A stretch of DNA of 64,000 nt from Marinicella marina (GTDB taxonomy: Bacteria > Pseudomonadota > Gammaproteobacteria > Xanthomonadales > Marinicellaceae), in NCBI RefSeq assembly GCF_030065545.1, contig NZ_JASJNC010000004.1:248001-312000 (forward strand), in the 5' to 3' direction. The position numbers were made by a program, and so were the translations under genes. The notes beneath the pieces are model-generated. The model was not told where the DNA came from and did no database searches. It worked only from the letters and a program-made list of their open reading frames with translations. Positions 36,993-45,721 of the stretch are shown one piece after another (position 1 is the first letter of the stretch; every line of letters begins with the position of its first letter).

Positions 36993-38239
36993 GATGAATG
37001 CAATAAAAAGAAAGGTTGAATCATCACCGCATCGCCCTCAGTCAAGTTTTGTGCCATTTCATCAAGCAGTAAAAAACAGTTGGCTTCAGCCAATGATTCA
37101 ATCCGACTTGATTGTTGCTCACCACAAACTTTAACTTGAATTTGACCAGCTGCATCAACATCATAAAATGCCCGCAAATATTCACGCCTGCTGTGCGATT
37201 TGCGCCAATCATGCACGATGTGAGCTGTCCAAACAGGTGGTTCTATCGGTTGTTGGGTAATTTGCTTGATGGCTGATAAGACATACTGACAAACTGCAGT
37301 GTAAGCAGAAACGGGGTTACCAGGTAAACCGAAAAACAAACTCGACCCAAGCTGACCACATAACAAAGGAAAACCAGGTTTAACCAAGACTTTATGAAAT
37401 GCCACTTCGCCTAACTCGCCCAGTAGACTTGGAATCCAATCTTTATCGCCCATTGAAACCCCACCAACACTGATGATTAGATCAAAACTCATGTGCTTGA
37501 TTTGTTCCAAACGTTTGGATAAGTCCTGCTTATCATCTCCGATTAAACGCAACAACTCAACCTCACACCCCATGGACTGTAACAGATCAGATAACATGGA
37601 TGAGTTGGCATCATAGATCTGACCGACATGCAGGGCTTGTCCTGGTGGCACCAATTCATCACCATTCATCATCAATGCAACACGCGGCTGTTGCATCACT
37701 TGGACCGCAGTGATGCCCAGTGATGAAATCAAGCCCAAATGGGCTGCGGTGAGTAATTGATGGGCTTTAATGACAACTTGGTGTTTCCTCAAGTCTGAGC
37801 CTTTGGTTCTGAAGTAGCGAAATTTATCAGGCAGTTGTTCAAAGTGCAGTTGATTGTGATTAACTTCGGACTGTTCTTTGATCACTATGGCATCAGCATC
37901 TGTTGGCATGACCGCACCGGTCATCACCGGAATGGCTTTATCACCACAACTGATGGTGTTTTCTAATGCGGCTGCATGAATCGGTTCGCCGAGTGGCACA
38001 ACATACCCACTACAACTTGAACCAGCGGCTCTTTTGATGCGGTTGGTATTGATGGCATAGCCGTCCATACGACTACAATCATTGGCAGGGACATCATGGG
38101 GGGCCAACAAGTCCTCATACAAGAATCGACCAGCAGCGATGGGTACTCGAACCACCTCGTGCGAAAGTGAACGTTTGGATGCCAATTCGTTGATTATTTG
38201 AATGGCTTGGTTATGCGTAATGGCTACAGGATAAGACAT
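36989..38239 (-). CDS. moeA: Molybdopterin molybdenumtransferase
   Basis: The 416 residues show MoeA domains: an N-terminal segment with DVPANDCSRMDGYA (~55-68), central TGAVMPTDADAIV (~107-119) and the MoCF-biosynthesis domain with SVGGVSMGDKDWIPSLL (~252-268) and FFGLPGNPVSA (~309-319). It inserts molybdate into adenylated molybdopterin. The usual MPT-GVG and PGNP motifs are intact. It lies 20 bp after der and overlaps the moeB-like gene by 4 bp. Confidence 0.95.
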   Translation of the reverse strand: MSYPVAITHNQAIQIINELASKRSLSHEVVRVPIAAGRFLYEDLLAPHDVPANDCSRMDGYAINTNRIKRAAGSSCSGYVVPLGEPIHAAALENTISCGDKAIPVMTGAVMPTDADAIVIKEQSEVNHNQLHFEQLPDKFRYFRTKGSDLRKHQVVIKAHQLLTAAHLGLISSLGITAVQVMQQPRVALMMNGDELVPPGQALHVGQIYDANSSMLSDLLQSMGCEVELLRLIGDDKQDLSKRLEQIKHMSFDLIISVGGVSMGDKDWIPSLLGELGEVAFHKVLVKPGFPLLCGQLGSSLFFGLPGNPVSAYTAVCQYVLSAIKQITQQPIEPPVWTAHIVHDWRKSHSRREYLRAFYDVDAAGQIQVKVCGEQQSSRIESLAEANCFLLLDEMAQNLTEGDAVMIQPFFLLHSS

Positions 38240-38259
38240 TCATCCTATTTTAGCCGAAA

Positions 38260-39666
38260 TTATTTTTTCGGGTGCTGGTGTTTCGGCATGTTGTGGGCTT
38301 TTTTACGGCCAGAGTCATACTTCTTCACTTTACCGGCTTTTTCTTTGTAGGGGTTTTTACCATCTCTGAACTGCATGATGATGGGCACCCCTTTTAGATC
38401 GAATGATTTACGAAAAGTATTTTCCAAATACCGCTTATAAGACTCTGGCAACTTGGTGGTGCGTTTACCGTGAACTACGATACGCATGGGGTGGTTACCA
38501 CCTGAATGAGCAAACTTAAGTTGCGAGCTCAACCCCTGAACCAGCGGTGGTTGATGTGCTTTGTAGGCTTCATTGAGCACATTGGTTAATTTGTTGGCAG
38601 AGAGCTCAAGATCAGCCCGTTCCATCAACAAATCCACCCGTTCCATCAAAATTCGCAAGCCAGAACCATGCAAAGCTGAAATGTACAACAGTGGCACCCA
38701 TTCAAAAGCTTGCATCTTTAAATTAATTTTTTCTTTGACGTAATCGCGGTGTTCTTCAGACAGATTGTCCCATTTATTGATCACCAAAATAACTGGTTTG
38801 GCATGATAAACCGCTAAGCCAAGTAAGTGCAAATCCTGATCAGTGATGCCTTCGGTGGCATCCATCATGATCACGCAGATGTGGGCCAGCTTGATTGACT
38901 CAATGGTTTTGAGGATACTGAATTTCTCTATGCCCTCGCCTATCTTTGATTTTCTTCTGACCCCAGCGGTATCAATCAAAGTATAGGCCATGTCGTCCCA
39001 TACCAAAGGCAAGCTGATGCTGTCTCTGGTGGTTCCTGGCATGTCATACGCCAATACCCGGTCCTCACGCAACAAACGATTGACTAAGGTCGACTTACCC
39101 ACGTTGGGTCTGCCAATGATCGCCACCCTCGGGCCATGATCATCGATGACTTCGGTTTCGAATTGTTGTTCGTTGGCTTTGAAAAAATCATTGATTTCTT
39201 GTCTCAGCTCAGTCAAACCTTTGCGGTGTGCAGAACTGACTGCCATCATTTCCACAATACCCAGTTGATAAAATTCTGACATGGCCACTTCATTGATTTG
39301 GCCTTCTGCCTTGTTGGCCAACAAAAGTATCGGTTTTTGCGCACCACGAATGCGCTCTAAGATGCGCTCATCATCACCCACCAAACCATCTCTGGCACTG
39401 ACCACAAAAAGAATCAAATGGGCATCATCAATGGCTTGCATGATTTGTTGGTCCATCAACTCAGTTAATTCACCTTCATCACCCAACATACCACCGGTAT
39501 CAATCAAAGTGCTTTCAAAGTCGGGCAATTCCATTTCGCCATATTGGCGATCACGGGTTAAACCCGGCATATCAGCAACCAGTGCATCACGGGTGTTGGT
39601 TAAAGCGTTGAATAAAGTTGACTTGCCTACATTAGGACGACCAACAATGGCGATGATAGGAGTCAT
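38260..39666 (-). CDS. der: Ribosome-assembly GTPase Der (EngA)
   Basis: The 468 residues have two tandem GTPase domains. The first P-loop GRPNVGKS is at 8-15 and the second GRPNVGKS is at ~189-196. Further G motifs (DTGG, ANKAEG, DTAGVRR and NKWD) and the C-terminal KH-like domain (~365-450) are present. Der helps assemble the 50S ribosomal subunit. A basic C-terminal tail (KKAHNMPKHQHPKK) completes it. It follows bamB by 18 bp, the usual gammaproteobacterial order. Confidence 0.97.
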   Translation of the reverse strand: MTPIIAIVGRPNVGKSTLFNALTNTRDALVADMPGLTRDRQYGEMELPDFESTLIDTGGMLGDEGELTELMDQQIMQAIDDAHLILFVVSARDGLVGDDERILERIRGAQKPILLLANKAEGQINEVAMSEFYQLGIVEMMAVSSAHRKGLTELRQEINDFFKANEQQFETEVIDDHGPRVAIIGRPNVGKSTLVNRLLREDRVLAYDMPGTTRDSISLPLVWDDMAYTLIDTAGVRRKSKIGEGIEKFSILKTIESIKLAHICVIMMDATEGITDQDLHLLGLAVYHAKPVILVINKWDNLSEEHRDYVKEKINLKMQAFEWVPLLYISALHGSGLRILMERVDLLMERADLELSANKLTNVLNEAYKAHQPPLVQGLSSQLKFAHSGGNHPMRIVVHGKRTTKLPESYKRYLENTFRKSFDLKGVPIIMQFRDGKNPYKEKAGKVKKYDSGRKKAHNMPKHQHPKK

Positions 39667-39684
39667 TGGATTCAGGTTTTGGCG

Positions 39685-40818
39685 TTACTTACTGTACTGC
39701 ATGGCCACAACTGTGCCATCATGGTTGTAAGTGTAAATCACATCACCGACCACAACTGGCGCATGATAAAACCTATCATCCCCCACTCGCACGCGGTTTA
39801 TCACTTCGCCCGTCACCCCATCTAGGATGTGAACGTAGCCTTCAAAATCACCAACCAGTAAATCACCCAAGTAAAAGCTTGGTTTGGTCAGTTCACGATT
39901 CAACAAAGCGTCTTGTGACCAACCTTTAGAACCGTCGGTACGATTCAATTGGTGCACAACAGATTGGTTGTCAGTTAAGAACAAAGAGCGCCTGGAAACA
40001 GTGACTCCTGTAACCGAACCAATGTTCTGGCTCCACAAGGCACGACCTGACTCGGTCGCCACTGACATGGTTTTATCAGCCGCACTGGATAAATACAAAT
40101 CGGTGGCTATCACCCCGATATCTCCATCTATGTCTGCAATGCGATCAATTTCTGTTTTGCCTTGTGAGTTGATGACATTTTGCTGCCACAACACCGAACC
40201 ATCCATGATATTCAATGCCGCCACACGGCCATTATCAAAACCTACGTAAACCCGACCACCCTTGGCAATCGGTGTGCTGTTGCCACGCAACGTTAGATTA
40301 GGTATGTTGGTATCAAAACTCCATTCCCTTTGACCGGTTTGGATGGAGAAACCGTAAATCCTGCCATCTTGAGTTCGCACCACCACTTTGTTGCGATCAA
40401 TCACTGGCGGACTCAGTACTTCTGATGTCACATTGGTGCGCCAAATTTCAGTACCAGTATCAATATCCAAAGCAACCACTTGGCCTTCTGGGCCACCCAG
40501 TACCAAAATGGTATCACCCACTCCAGGGCCTGCGCTGATTTCTGCAGCAATATTAGTTTGCCAATTAGTCACACCGGTTTTTGCATCAAGGCTGTAAACT
40601 TCACCCTGTTGCGTTGCCAATAACAAAGCGCCGTTCTTTTCCGCAGGTATCAGTTTATAACCGTAAGCACGCTCAGATGATTCAAGATTCAGTTTCCATA
40701 AAGTTTTGATGGAACCCGTTTCAGGCAGATCTACCAGCTCGTTGGGTTTAACTTCATCTTTTTTATTGCTACATGCCACCAGTAAAAGCAGCAATAAATA
40801 AATGGGAAATCGTTTCAT
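39685..40818 (-). CDS. bamB: BamB, outer-membrane assembly lipoprotein
   Basis: The 377 residues begin with a lipoprotein signal (lipobox LLVAC, Cys16). The rest is an eight-bladed PQQ-type propeller built from repeats such as GEVYSLDAKTGVTNWQTN, GQVVALDIDTGTEIWRTN and GYVHILDGVTGEVINR. BamB is an accessory part of the BAM complex that inserts barrel proteins in the outer membrane. Size matches E. coli BamB (392). It is placed between yfgM and der as in related genomes. Confidence 0.95.
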   Translation of the reverse strand: MKRFPIYLLLLLLVACSNKKDEVKPNELVDLPETGSIKTLWKLNLESSERAYGYKLIPAEKNGALLLATQQGEVYSLDAKTGVTNWQTNIAAEISAGPGVGDTILVLGGPEGQVVALDIDTGTEIWRTNVTSEVLSPPVIDRNKVVVRTQDGRIYGFSIQTGQREWSFDTNIPNLTLRGNSTPIAKGGRVYVGFDNGRVAALNIMDGSVLWQQNVINSQGKTEIDRIADIDGDIGVIATDLYLSSAADKTMSVATESGRALWSQNIGSVTGVTVSRRSLFLTDNQSVVHQLNRTDGSKGWSQDALLNRELTKPSFYLGDLLVGDFEGYVHILDGVTGEVINRVRVGDDRFYHAPVVVGDVIYTYNHDGTVVAMQYSK

Positions 40819-40859
40819 GAATACCTCGTTTTTGGATTAACGCTGTTGTTTAATTACAA

Positions 40860-41495
40860 TCAGTTAATTGACTTGATGTCAGCCAGCTTCATTTCGACAA
40901 TTTGTTTGCCAGAATAGCCTTCGCCTTCATTCAATGCCAATTGATATGAATCTTGTGCCTTGCTGATATCGCCTTCGGCAGCATAAATGTCACCCATGAC
41001 TTCTTCAACAATGGTCTGATAAGCAGCCGATTGTACCAAACCCAATTCTGCTTTGGCAGCACTGTAGTCACCTTCTGCAACCAACAAACGCGCCAAACGC
41101 AAACGCGCCATTTCAGCTATGGGTTTATCAGGCTTGGTAGCAATTAAAGCCTGGTACTGAGCCTTAGCCGAACCCAAGTCTTTCGCTTCAACAAACTTCT
41201 TAGCCGCTTTCATGCGAGCTTCAATGGTGTACACGTTGGCACCAAACTCTGCTTCGTAACCGTCTATCAGGGCGTCCACATTAGTCAATTCACTGGCATC
41301 AATTTCGGCCGCTAATTGAACATATTCGGTGGCCGCCTCGGTGCTCTTAGAAACTTGAGAGTCCTGCCATTTACCATAGCCCCACAAACCGCCAATGCCA
41401 AGACCAATTCCAGCAACAATGGTTAACCAGTTGTTACCCAGCCATTCCTTGACCATTTGTTCTTGTTCATAATCATCGTATTCTTCAAAAGCCAT
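40860..41495 (-). CDS. yfgM: YfgM family tetratricopeptide-like membrane protein
   Basis: The 211 residues match YfgM (ancillary SecYEG translocon subunit). A short acidic cytosolic N-terminus (EEYDDYEQEQMVKEWLGNN) precedes a transmembrane helix (~23-42, WLTIVAGIGLGIGGLWGYGKW), and a TPR-type C-terminal domain faces the periplasm. YfgM works with PpiD at the Sec translocon and interacts with chaperones. It lies 41 bp upstream of bamB. hisS, usually just before yfgM, is not adjacent here; a tRNA gene and terminator come instead. Confidence 0.93.
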   Translation of the reverse strand: MAFEEYDDYEQEQMVKEWLGNNWLTIVAGIGLGIGGLWGYGKWQDSQVSKSTEAATEYVQLAAEIDASELTNVDALIDGYEAEFGANVYTIEARMKAAKKFVEAKDLGSAKAQYQALIATKPDKPIAEMARLRLARLLVAEGDYSAAKAELGLVQSAAYQTIVEEVMGDIYAAEGDISKAQDSYQLALNEGEGYSGKQIVEMKLADIKSIN

Positions 41496-41610
41496 ATTCT
41501 TATTCCAATGGATGTCGTTTTTATAAAGCGGGTTATTTTACATGATGGTTTGTAAAATTTCATCAATGCCAAGCTGCCCGCTGTCGATTAATTGCCATTA
41601 TGTTTGTGGC

Positions 41611-41646
41611 AAAAAAAAACCGCCCAATTAAATTGAAGCGGTTTTT
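41611..41646 (-). terminator. Terminator after tRNA-Asn
   Basis: On the minus strand AAAACCGC and GCGGTTTT pair around a loop that itself has CAATT/AATTG complementarity. An unbroken run of T follows (A-run 41611-41619 on the plus strand). It ends the tRNA-Asn transcript 7 bp after the gene. Confidence 0.88.
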
Positions 41647-41652
41647 CATATT

Positions 41653-41728
41653 TGGCTCCCCGGGACGGGCTTGAACCGCCGACCTAGTGATTAACAGTCA
41701 CCCGCTCTACCAGCTGAGCTACCGGGGA
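41653..41728 (-). tRNA. tRNA-Asn (GTT anticodon)
   Basis: A complete 76-nt cloverleaf on the minus strand: acceptor TCCCCGG with CCGGGGA, D-arm GCTCAGCTGGTAGAGC, anticodon loop CTGTTAA with GTT, T-arm GCGGTTCAAGCCCGT, with CCA encoded. The T-arm has one G-U pair. It is a normal tRNA gene next to a terminator. Confidence 0.97.
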
Positions 41729-41814
41729 AAATTGGTACGCTTGTTTTCACAAGAAGATGCGCATTTTACCGCCTTCAGCATAACTGTCAAGAATAAAATG
41801 TGGCTGTTTGCAAA

Positions 41815-42555
41815 TTATTTAATTTTTTTATTAACTGCGCTTAAAAATCCACGCAAAATATCCATCTCATGTTTTTCAATACGCAAGCGATTGAACATCA
41901 TCCTCAACTTTTCTTCCAAGGACACTTGGTTTTGCGTTTGAATAAAATCAACATCTTGCATCACAGTAAACAAATGCTGATAAAAACTGGCCATTTTAGC
42001 CGCATCAGCAAACGGCACACCTTCAACATCATTAGCCTTGTCAATTGTCTCAGCCGACAGCGCCAAGCATTGTTTTCTGATTTCATAAGCTGCGACTTGT
42101 ACCGCAGCTGCCAAGTTCAGCGATGAATACACTGGATTGGCAGGGAATTTAACCAGATAATGACAGCGTTGCATTTCCTCATTGGTCATGCCATAGCGCT
42201 CTTTCCCAAATAACAAAGCCACTTGTTGTGAAATTGCCGCATCCAGCATGATTTCGACCGCATCAGCCAAATCGATCACTGGTATGTCCATACCTCGATT
42301 GCGGGCACTGGTACCAAACACCAATGTACAAGGTGCAATGGCTTCATCTAACGTATTGTGAACCGCCGCATTGTAGAGTACATCATCGGCACCGGATGCG
42401 CGCGCAGTGGCCTCTGCACTAGGGTAATCATCGGGGCCAATCAAGTGCAGTTGATCAAGGCCCATGACCTTCATAGCCCGAGCAGCAGCACCGATGTTAC
42501 CCGCATGTGAGGTGTTGATCAGGGCAAATCTGATGTTTTGTAATCTTTCCATCAA
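41815..42555 (-). CDS. trmJ: tRNA (cytidine/uridine-2'-O)-methyltransferase TrmJ
   Basis: The 246 residues match TrmJ (SPOUT class). The N-terminal FALINTSHAGNIGAAARAMKVMG is the conserved NTSHPGNIGA-type motif, and the knot region contains LLFGKERYGMTNEEMQRCHYLVKFP and YSSLNLAAAVQVAAYEI. It methylates position 32 in the anticodon loop of several tRNAs. It is divergent from suhB, and the same trmJ/suhB arrangement is kept in E. coli, which supports both names. Confidence 0.95.
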   Translation of the reverse strand: MMERLQNIRFALINTSHAGNIGAAARAMKVMGLDQLHLIGPDDYPSAEATARASGADDVLYNAAVHNTLDEAIAPCTLVFGTSARNRGMDIPVIDLADAVEIMLDAAISQQVALLFGKERYGMTNEEMQRCHYLVKFPANPVYSSLNLAAAVQVAAYEIRKQCLALSAETIDKANDVEGVPFADAAKMASFYQHLFTVMQDVDFIQTQNQVSLEEKLRMMFNRLRIEKHEMDILRGFLSAVNKKIK

Positions 42556-42656
42556 GGAATCTCTGACATAAATAACAAAGTTTTGGTATCATACGCGGTT
42601 CTGATAATAACATCAACGCACAGGCACCGCCTGGACGCACAACGGATCAAATACAC

Positions 42657-43445
42657 ATGTCACCAGAACTCAACATTGCCCAAAATGCCGCATTGAAAGC
42701 CGCCAACTCGATTGAACAACTGATGTTCAAAAACGAACTGTTATCGGTCAATAAAAAACTCAACAACGGTTTTGTCGATCAAGCAATTAAAGTCAGTCTG
42801 AATGACATCTTTTTCACCATCAAACGCGCATACCCCGATGATGAAATCCAATCTGACCAACAAACCCTGTCAGATAACACCAATCCTGAACGGGTCTGGC
42901 TGATTAACCCTTTGAGCGGAGTGACTAATTTTTTGCATGACATCCCGCATTGTGCCATCACCATTATTTTCATTGAAAACGGTAAAACCAAGGAAGCCCT
43001 GGTCTACAACCCAATCAATGATGACAAGTACATGGCAACGAAAGGCAAAGGCGCTTTTTTGAACCAACACCGTTTGCGCATCAGTAACCACAATGAACCC
43101 AGTGAGTCTCTGATGGCCACCAATTACGCCGACAACAAAAACCAATTCGGCGCCCAGTCCAATGCGCTGCGCACCATAGGTAAACAAACCGCAGAGGCAC
43201 GCGTGATGGGCTGTCCCGCTTTGGATTTGGCCATGGTGGCGGCCGGTAAAATCAATGGCTATTGGCAAAGCGATATGAGTGCATCAGAAATGCTGGGAGG
43301 CATTTTGTTGGTAGAGGAAGCGGGTGGCCAATGCATGGATTTCTCAACCAAGCGTAATTTCAACGAATCGAAACAAGTCATTGCGGGTAACTTAAAACTA
43401 ACGGCCTGGTTATCAACCCAGTTAAAAACCATTTATCAGGCTTGA
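42657..43445 (+). CDS. suhB: SuhB-like inositol-monophosphatase-fold protein lacking the metal-binding motifs
   Basis: The 262 residues align with SuhB/IMPase over the whole length, and the gene is divergent from trmJ as in E. coli. However, the catalytic core differs. The Mg2+ motif DPxDGTTNF reads NPLSGVTNF (84-92), so both aspartates are replaced (Asn84, Ser87). The upstream E-E/G motif is QSDQQ around 65-69. The downstream W-D-x-A-A-G motif reads S-E-M-L-G-G (~210-215). It is therefore probably not an active phosphatase. In E. coli SuhB also joins the NusA/NusB rRNA antitermination complex independently of catalysis, so a structural role is the likeliest here. Confidence 0.85.
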   Translation: MSPELNIAQNAALKAANSIEQLMFKNELLSVNKKLNNGFVDQAIKVSLNDIFFTIKRAYPDDEIQSDQQTLSDNTNPERVWLINPLSGVTNFLHDIPHCAITIIFIENGKTKEALVYNPINDDKYMATKGKGAFLNQHRLRISNHNEPSESLMATNYADNKNQFGAQSNALRTIGKQTAEARVMGCPALDLAMVAAGKINGYWQSDMSASEMLGGILLVEEAGGQCMDFSTKRNFNESKQVIAGNLKLTAWLSTQLKTIYQA

Positions 43446-43495
43446 ATAACTAACTAAACCAGTCATAAACGCCCAATAAGCAATACCCAAAAGAA

Positions 43496-43759
43496 TTAGT
43501 CCAATACTTTTTCAGGCGAACGGGCAAACCACATCACATGGGTACATGTCTTACACACCATCACGGTGGCACTTTTATTGGCCCAATCTAAGTTCAAGAA
43601 GGTCAAGCCCGCGGTGTTCATCTGTGCCTGACCCTCATCAAAATGCTTGCCGCCACAGTGTACGCAGTTGACTGCCATGCCATTGATTACATAACTATCT
43701 GCACTGACTGCTTTTGCAGCGCCTTTGAAGCCTCTTTTTAAAGTTTTAAAAAACGACAT
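43496..43759 (-). CDS. Small zinc-ribbon protein
   Basis: The 87 residues have two CxxC pairs (CVHCGG at ~33-38 and CKTCTH at ~71-76), separated by a LNLDWANKSATVMV strand segment, the layout of a small zinc-ribbon protein that may bind nucleic acid. The N-terminus is basic and helical (FFKTLKRGFKGAAKA). I recognise no named family. An AGGAGAT sequence before the start is a good Shine-Dalgarno. It stands alone between suhB and a terminator-rich gap. Confidence 0.7.
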   Translation of the reverse strand: MSFFKTLKRGFKGAAKAVSADSYVINGMAVNCVHCGGKHFDEGQAQMNTAGLTFLNLDWANKSATVMVCKTCTHVMWFARSPEKVLD

Positions 43760-44075
43760 TTAATCTCCTGAATGTTTTCTGTATGGTAACAGCATCAACA
43801 GTGAATAGAAAATCTTCAAGACGAACTTGTCACTTGAAATACAAAAATTGGATGAATTAATTCACCCTGCTTTATAGACACAATTATGCCTTTAAAAGGT
43901 GTCGCGCCTACCGCCAAACAAGGGTATTTCCTCCTACCTTCACAGTCGCAACGAAGCAGCACCGCCCTGGACACAATAAAAAAAGGCGTTGCACCTTCAT
44001 CAAGTACAACGCCTCTGGGTTTGTGATCGGAACTCCGTTAAACAGCTTGCGCCAAGCCCGATTCACAAATGCAGG
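43760..44075. other. Intergenic region with structured 3' segment
   Basis: The 316-bp gap has no credible gene. Its right part, read on the minus strand from the end of the DUF4252-like gene, holds an imperfect 11-bp stem (TTTGTGA-TCGG with CCGATTCACAAA at 44020-44030 and 44058-44069) enclosing a smaller perfect hairpin (GCTTG/CAAGC at 44045-44057), then a terminator at 43977-44014. The left part upstream of 43976 (plus orientation) shows only AT-rich and GC-rich patches with no pattern I can read. Confidence 0.5.
43977..44014 (-). terminator. Terminator after the DUF4252-like gene
   Basis: AGGCGTTG and CAACGCCT pair as an 8-bp stem around a 15-nt loop; on the minus strand a run of seven T follows. 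It closes the transcript of the gene at 44076-44594 together with the preceding structured segment. Confidence 0.85.
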
Positions 44076-44594
44076 TTACAGATTCAAAGCCAAGCCCTCT
44101 AAACCATCAATATCGATATCGAAATTTCCTGAAATGTCTTTTAAATTAGCCACATCTATCTCACCATCCATGCGAATAAAAACGAATTCATCACCAGGCT
44201 CATAAACCATGATGGATAAATCACTCAAGCGGGTGCCATCGACTTTTGCCATGATGCTGACTCGCTCATCACCATCAGCCACTTTGACAATTTCCTCAAC
44301 CCCATTTCTCGATAGGTTGCGCTTCATGTCTTTCATCCAATCACCCAAGTCTAAATCATTGACCTGTTCGGTCAATTCATAAACCGAGATGGATAAATCA
44401 CTCAAACCTGATAACACAGCCTGCGCCTCAGGCTCGTCTTTGGTGAACATATTGGCCAGACCTAACATACCTGGCCCCAAAGTGATTTTAACGTTGGCCT
44501 CAACACCTAAAATTTCCTCCAACTCATCGAAGTCATTGGCCCAGACTACAGAAGCGCTCATTGCCATCAGTAAAACCATCAATAATTTTTTCAT
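44076..44594 (-). CDS. DUF4252-like exported protein
   Basis: Starting at ATG 44594 (Shine-Dalgarno GAGG 6 bp before) the protein has 172 residues, with a signal peptide (MKKLLMVLLMAMSASVVWA). A longer frame to 44798 would lack a signal and cross the secF terminator, so I reject it. The mature part, FDELEEILGVEANVKITLGPGMLGLANMF and following, resembles DUF4252 (HEAT/FliG-like small exported proteins); it is acidic and rich in Leu/Asp. Two repeated LSDLSI[SM]VYE segments (~70 and ~128) suggest an internal duplication. Function is unknown. Confidence 0.75.
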   Translation of the reverse strand: MKKLLMVLLMAMSASVVWANDFDELEEILGVEANVKITLGPGMLGLANMFTKDEPEAQAVLSGLSDLSISVYELTEQVNDLDLGDWMKDMKRNLSRNGVEEIVKVADGDERVSIMAKVDGTRLSDLSIMVYEPGDEFVFIRMDGEIDVANLKDISGNFDIDIDGLEGLALNL

Positions 44595-44714
44595 AACTAC
44601 CTCATTTAATTTAAAAATCAGAATCCGCCATGGATTTATAGTTTTAAGACGAAGTGTTGATGACTTTGTTACAAAATCATTAAATAATATTTCCATCAAA
44701 TAAATATCAGACAC

Positions 44715-44742
44715 AAAAAAAGCCCGACCAGCGGGCTTTTTC
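44715..44742 (-). terminator. Terminator after yajC-secD-secF
   Basis: AAAAGCCCG and CGGGCTTTT pair with a 5-nt loop ACCAG, with a T-run on the minus strand, 20 bp after the secF stop. It is strong and of the standard kind. Confidence 0.9.
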
Positions 44743-44760
44743 GATGGATAAAGCACTTCT

Positions 44761-45711
44761 TTATGGAATATGGTCCAAATTGGCGCCCTCTTTCTCAATT
44801 GGGATTAAATCTTCGCGACTGATTCCCAAAGCCAAAGTGGTGGTACTGGCCACGAATATCGACGAGTAAGTACCTATCACCACACCCACGATCAAGGCAA
44901 ATGCAAAACCATTGATCAATGCGCCACCCAAGAAATACAGGGCAAACAACACCAACATGGTAGTGAATGAGGTAATCACCGTACGCGATAAGGTTTGGCT
45001 GATGGAGCGGTTAATCACCTCTTCTGTGGTCGCTTTGCGGCCTTTTCTGAAGTTTTCACGAATCCGGTCAAACACCACGATGGTGTCATTCAAGGAGTAC
45101 CCTATCACCGCCAATAAAGCTGCCAGAACGGTCAGATCAAATTCTACCTGCCAGATGGAAAATACACCTGCTGTGATGATCACATCGTGCACCAAAGCTG
45201 CAATGGCTCCGAGGGAAAAACGCCACTCAAAACGAATGGTGACATAAATCAGAATACCAATGATGGCATACAACAAAGCCAATGAGCCTTGTTCAACCAG
45301 TTCTTCTCCCACTTGTGAGCCGACAAAATCGACTTTGACCAGTTGCGCTGAAGCGTCGGTTTTTTGCATTTCTTCCAACATCCTGTTGCTGAGTTTGTCA
45401 TCATCCAGCGGTTCACCGGTCTCAGCATCGAATTGTGGTGGCACCGTGATTTCAATATCTTGGCTGGTACCAAAGTTCTTGACCACCAACTTGTCATAAC
45501 CGGCAGCTTCTAATTGTTCTCGTACATCACCGACCGAAGCGGCTGAGTCAAAATTGACCACCATCACCGTACCACCAGTGAAATCCAGACCGAAGTTCAA
45601 GCCCCTGGTAATCAGGGAACCAAATGAAATCAATATCAGTATCATGGAAATGACCAGTGCCCCACGTCGATGCCCCATGAAGTCGTACTTGATGTTTTGT
45701 AATATATTCAT
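44761..45711 (-). CDS. secF: Protein translocase subunit SecF
   Basis: With the ATG at 45711 (AGGAG before it, 10 bp after secD stop) the protein has 316 residues, the usual length of SecF. It has six transmembrane helices, the SecF signature RGLNFGLDFTGGTVM (~33-47) and the D-D-T-I-V-V-F-D-R-I-R-E-N motif of SecDF near residue 210. A longer start at 45759 would overlap secD. SecDF uses the proton gradient to help proteins exit the Sec channel. Confidence 0.95.
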   Translation of the reverse strand: MNILQNIKYDFMGHRRGALVISMILILISFGSLITRGLNFGLDFTGGTVMVVNFDSAASVGDVREQLEAAGYDKLVVKNFGTSQDIEITVPPQFDAETGEPLDDDKLSNRMLEEMQKTDASAQLVKVDFVGSQVGEELVEQGSLALLYAIIGILIYVTIRFEWRFSLGAIAALVHDVIITAGVFSIWQVEFDLTVLAALLAVIGYSLNDTIVVFDRIRENFRKGRKATTEEVINRSISQTLSRTVITSFTTMLVLFALYFLGGALINGFAFALIVGVVIGTYSSIFVASTTTLALGISREDLIPIEKEGANLDHIP

Positions 45712-45721
45712 GTCAGGCTCC

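Noticed and set aside
44031-44043. GTTAAAC-like integron attC core
   Set aside because: The short GTT-A-A-A-C matches only one box; the paired R'' box and the expected attC fold and cassette context are missing.
44595-44798. N-terminal extension of the DUF4252-like protein (start at 44798)
   Set aside because: It would lie over the secF terminator and bury the signal peptide; the ATG at 44594 has a good Shine-Dalgarno.
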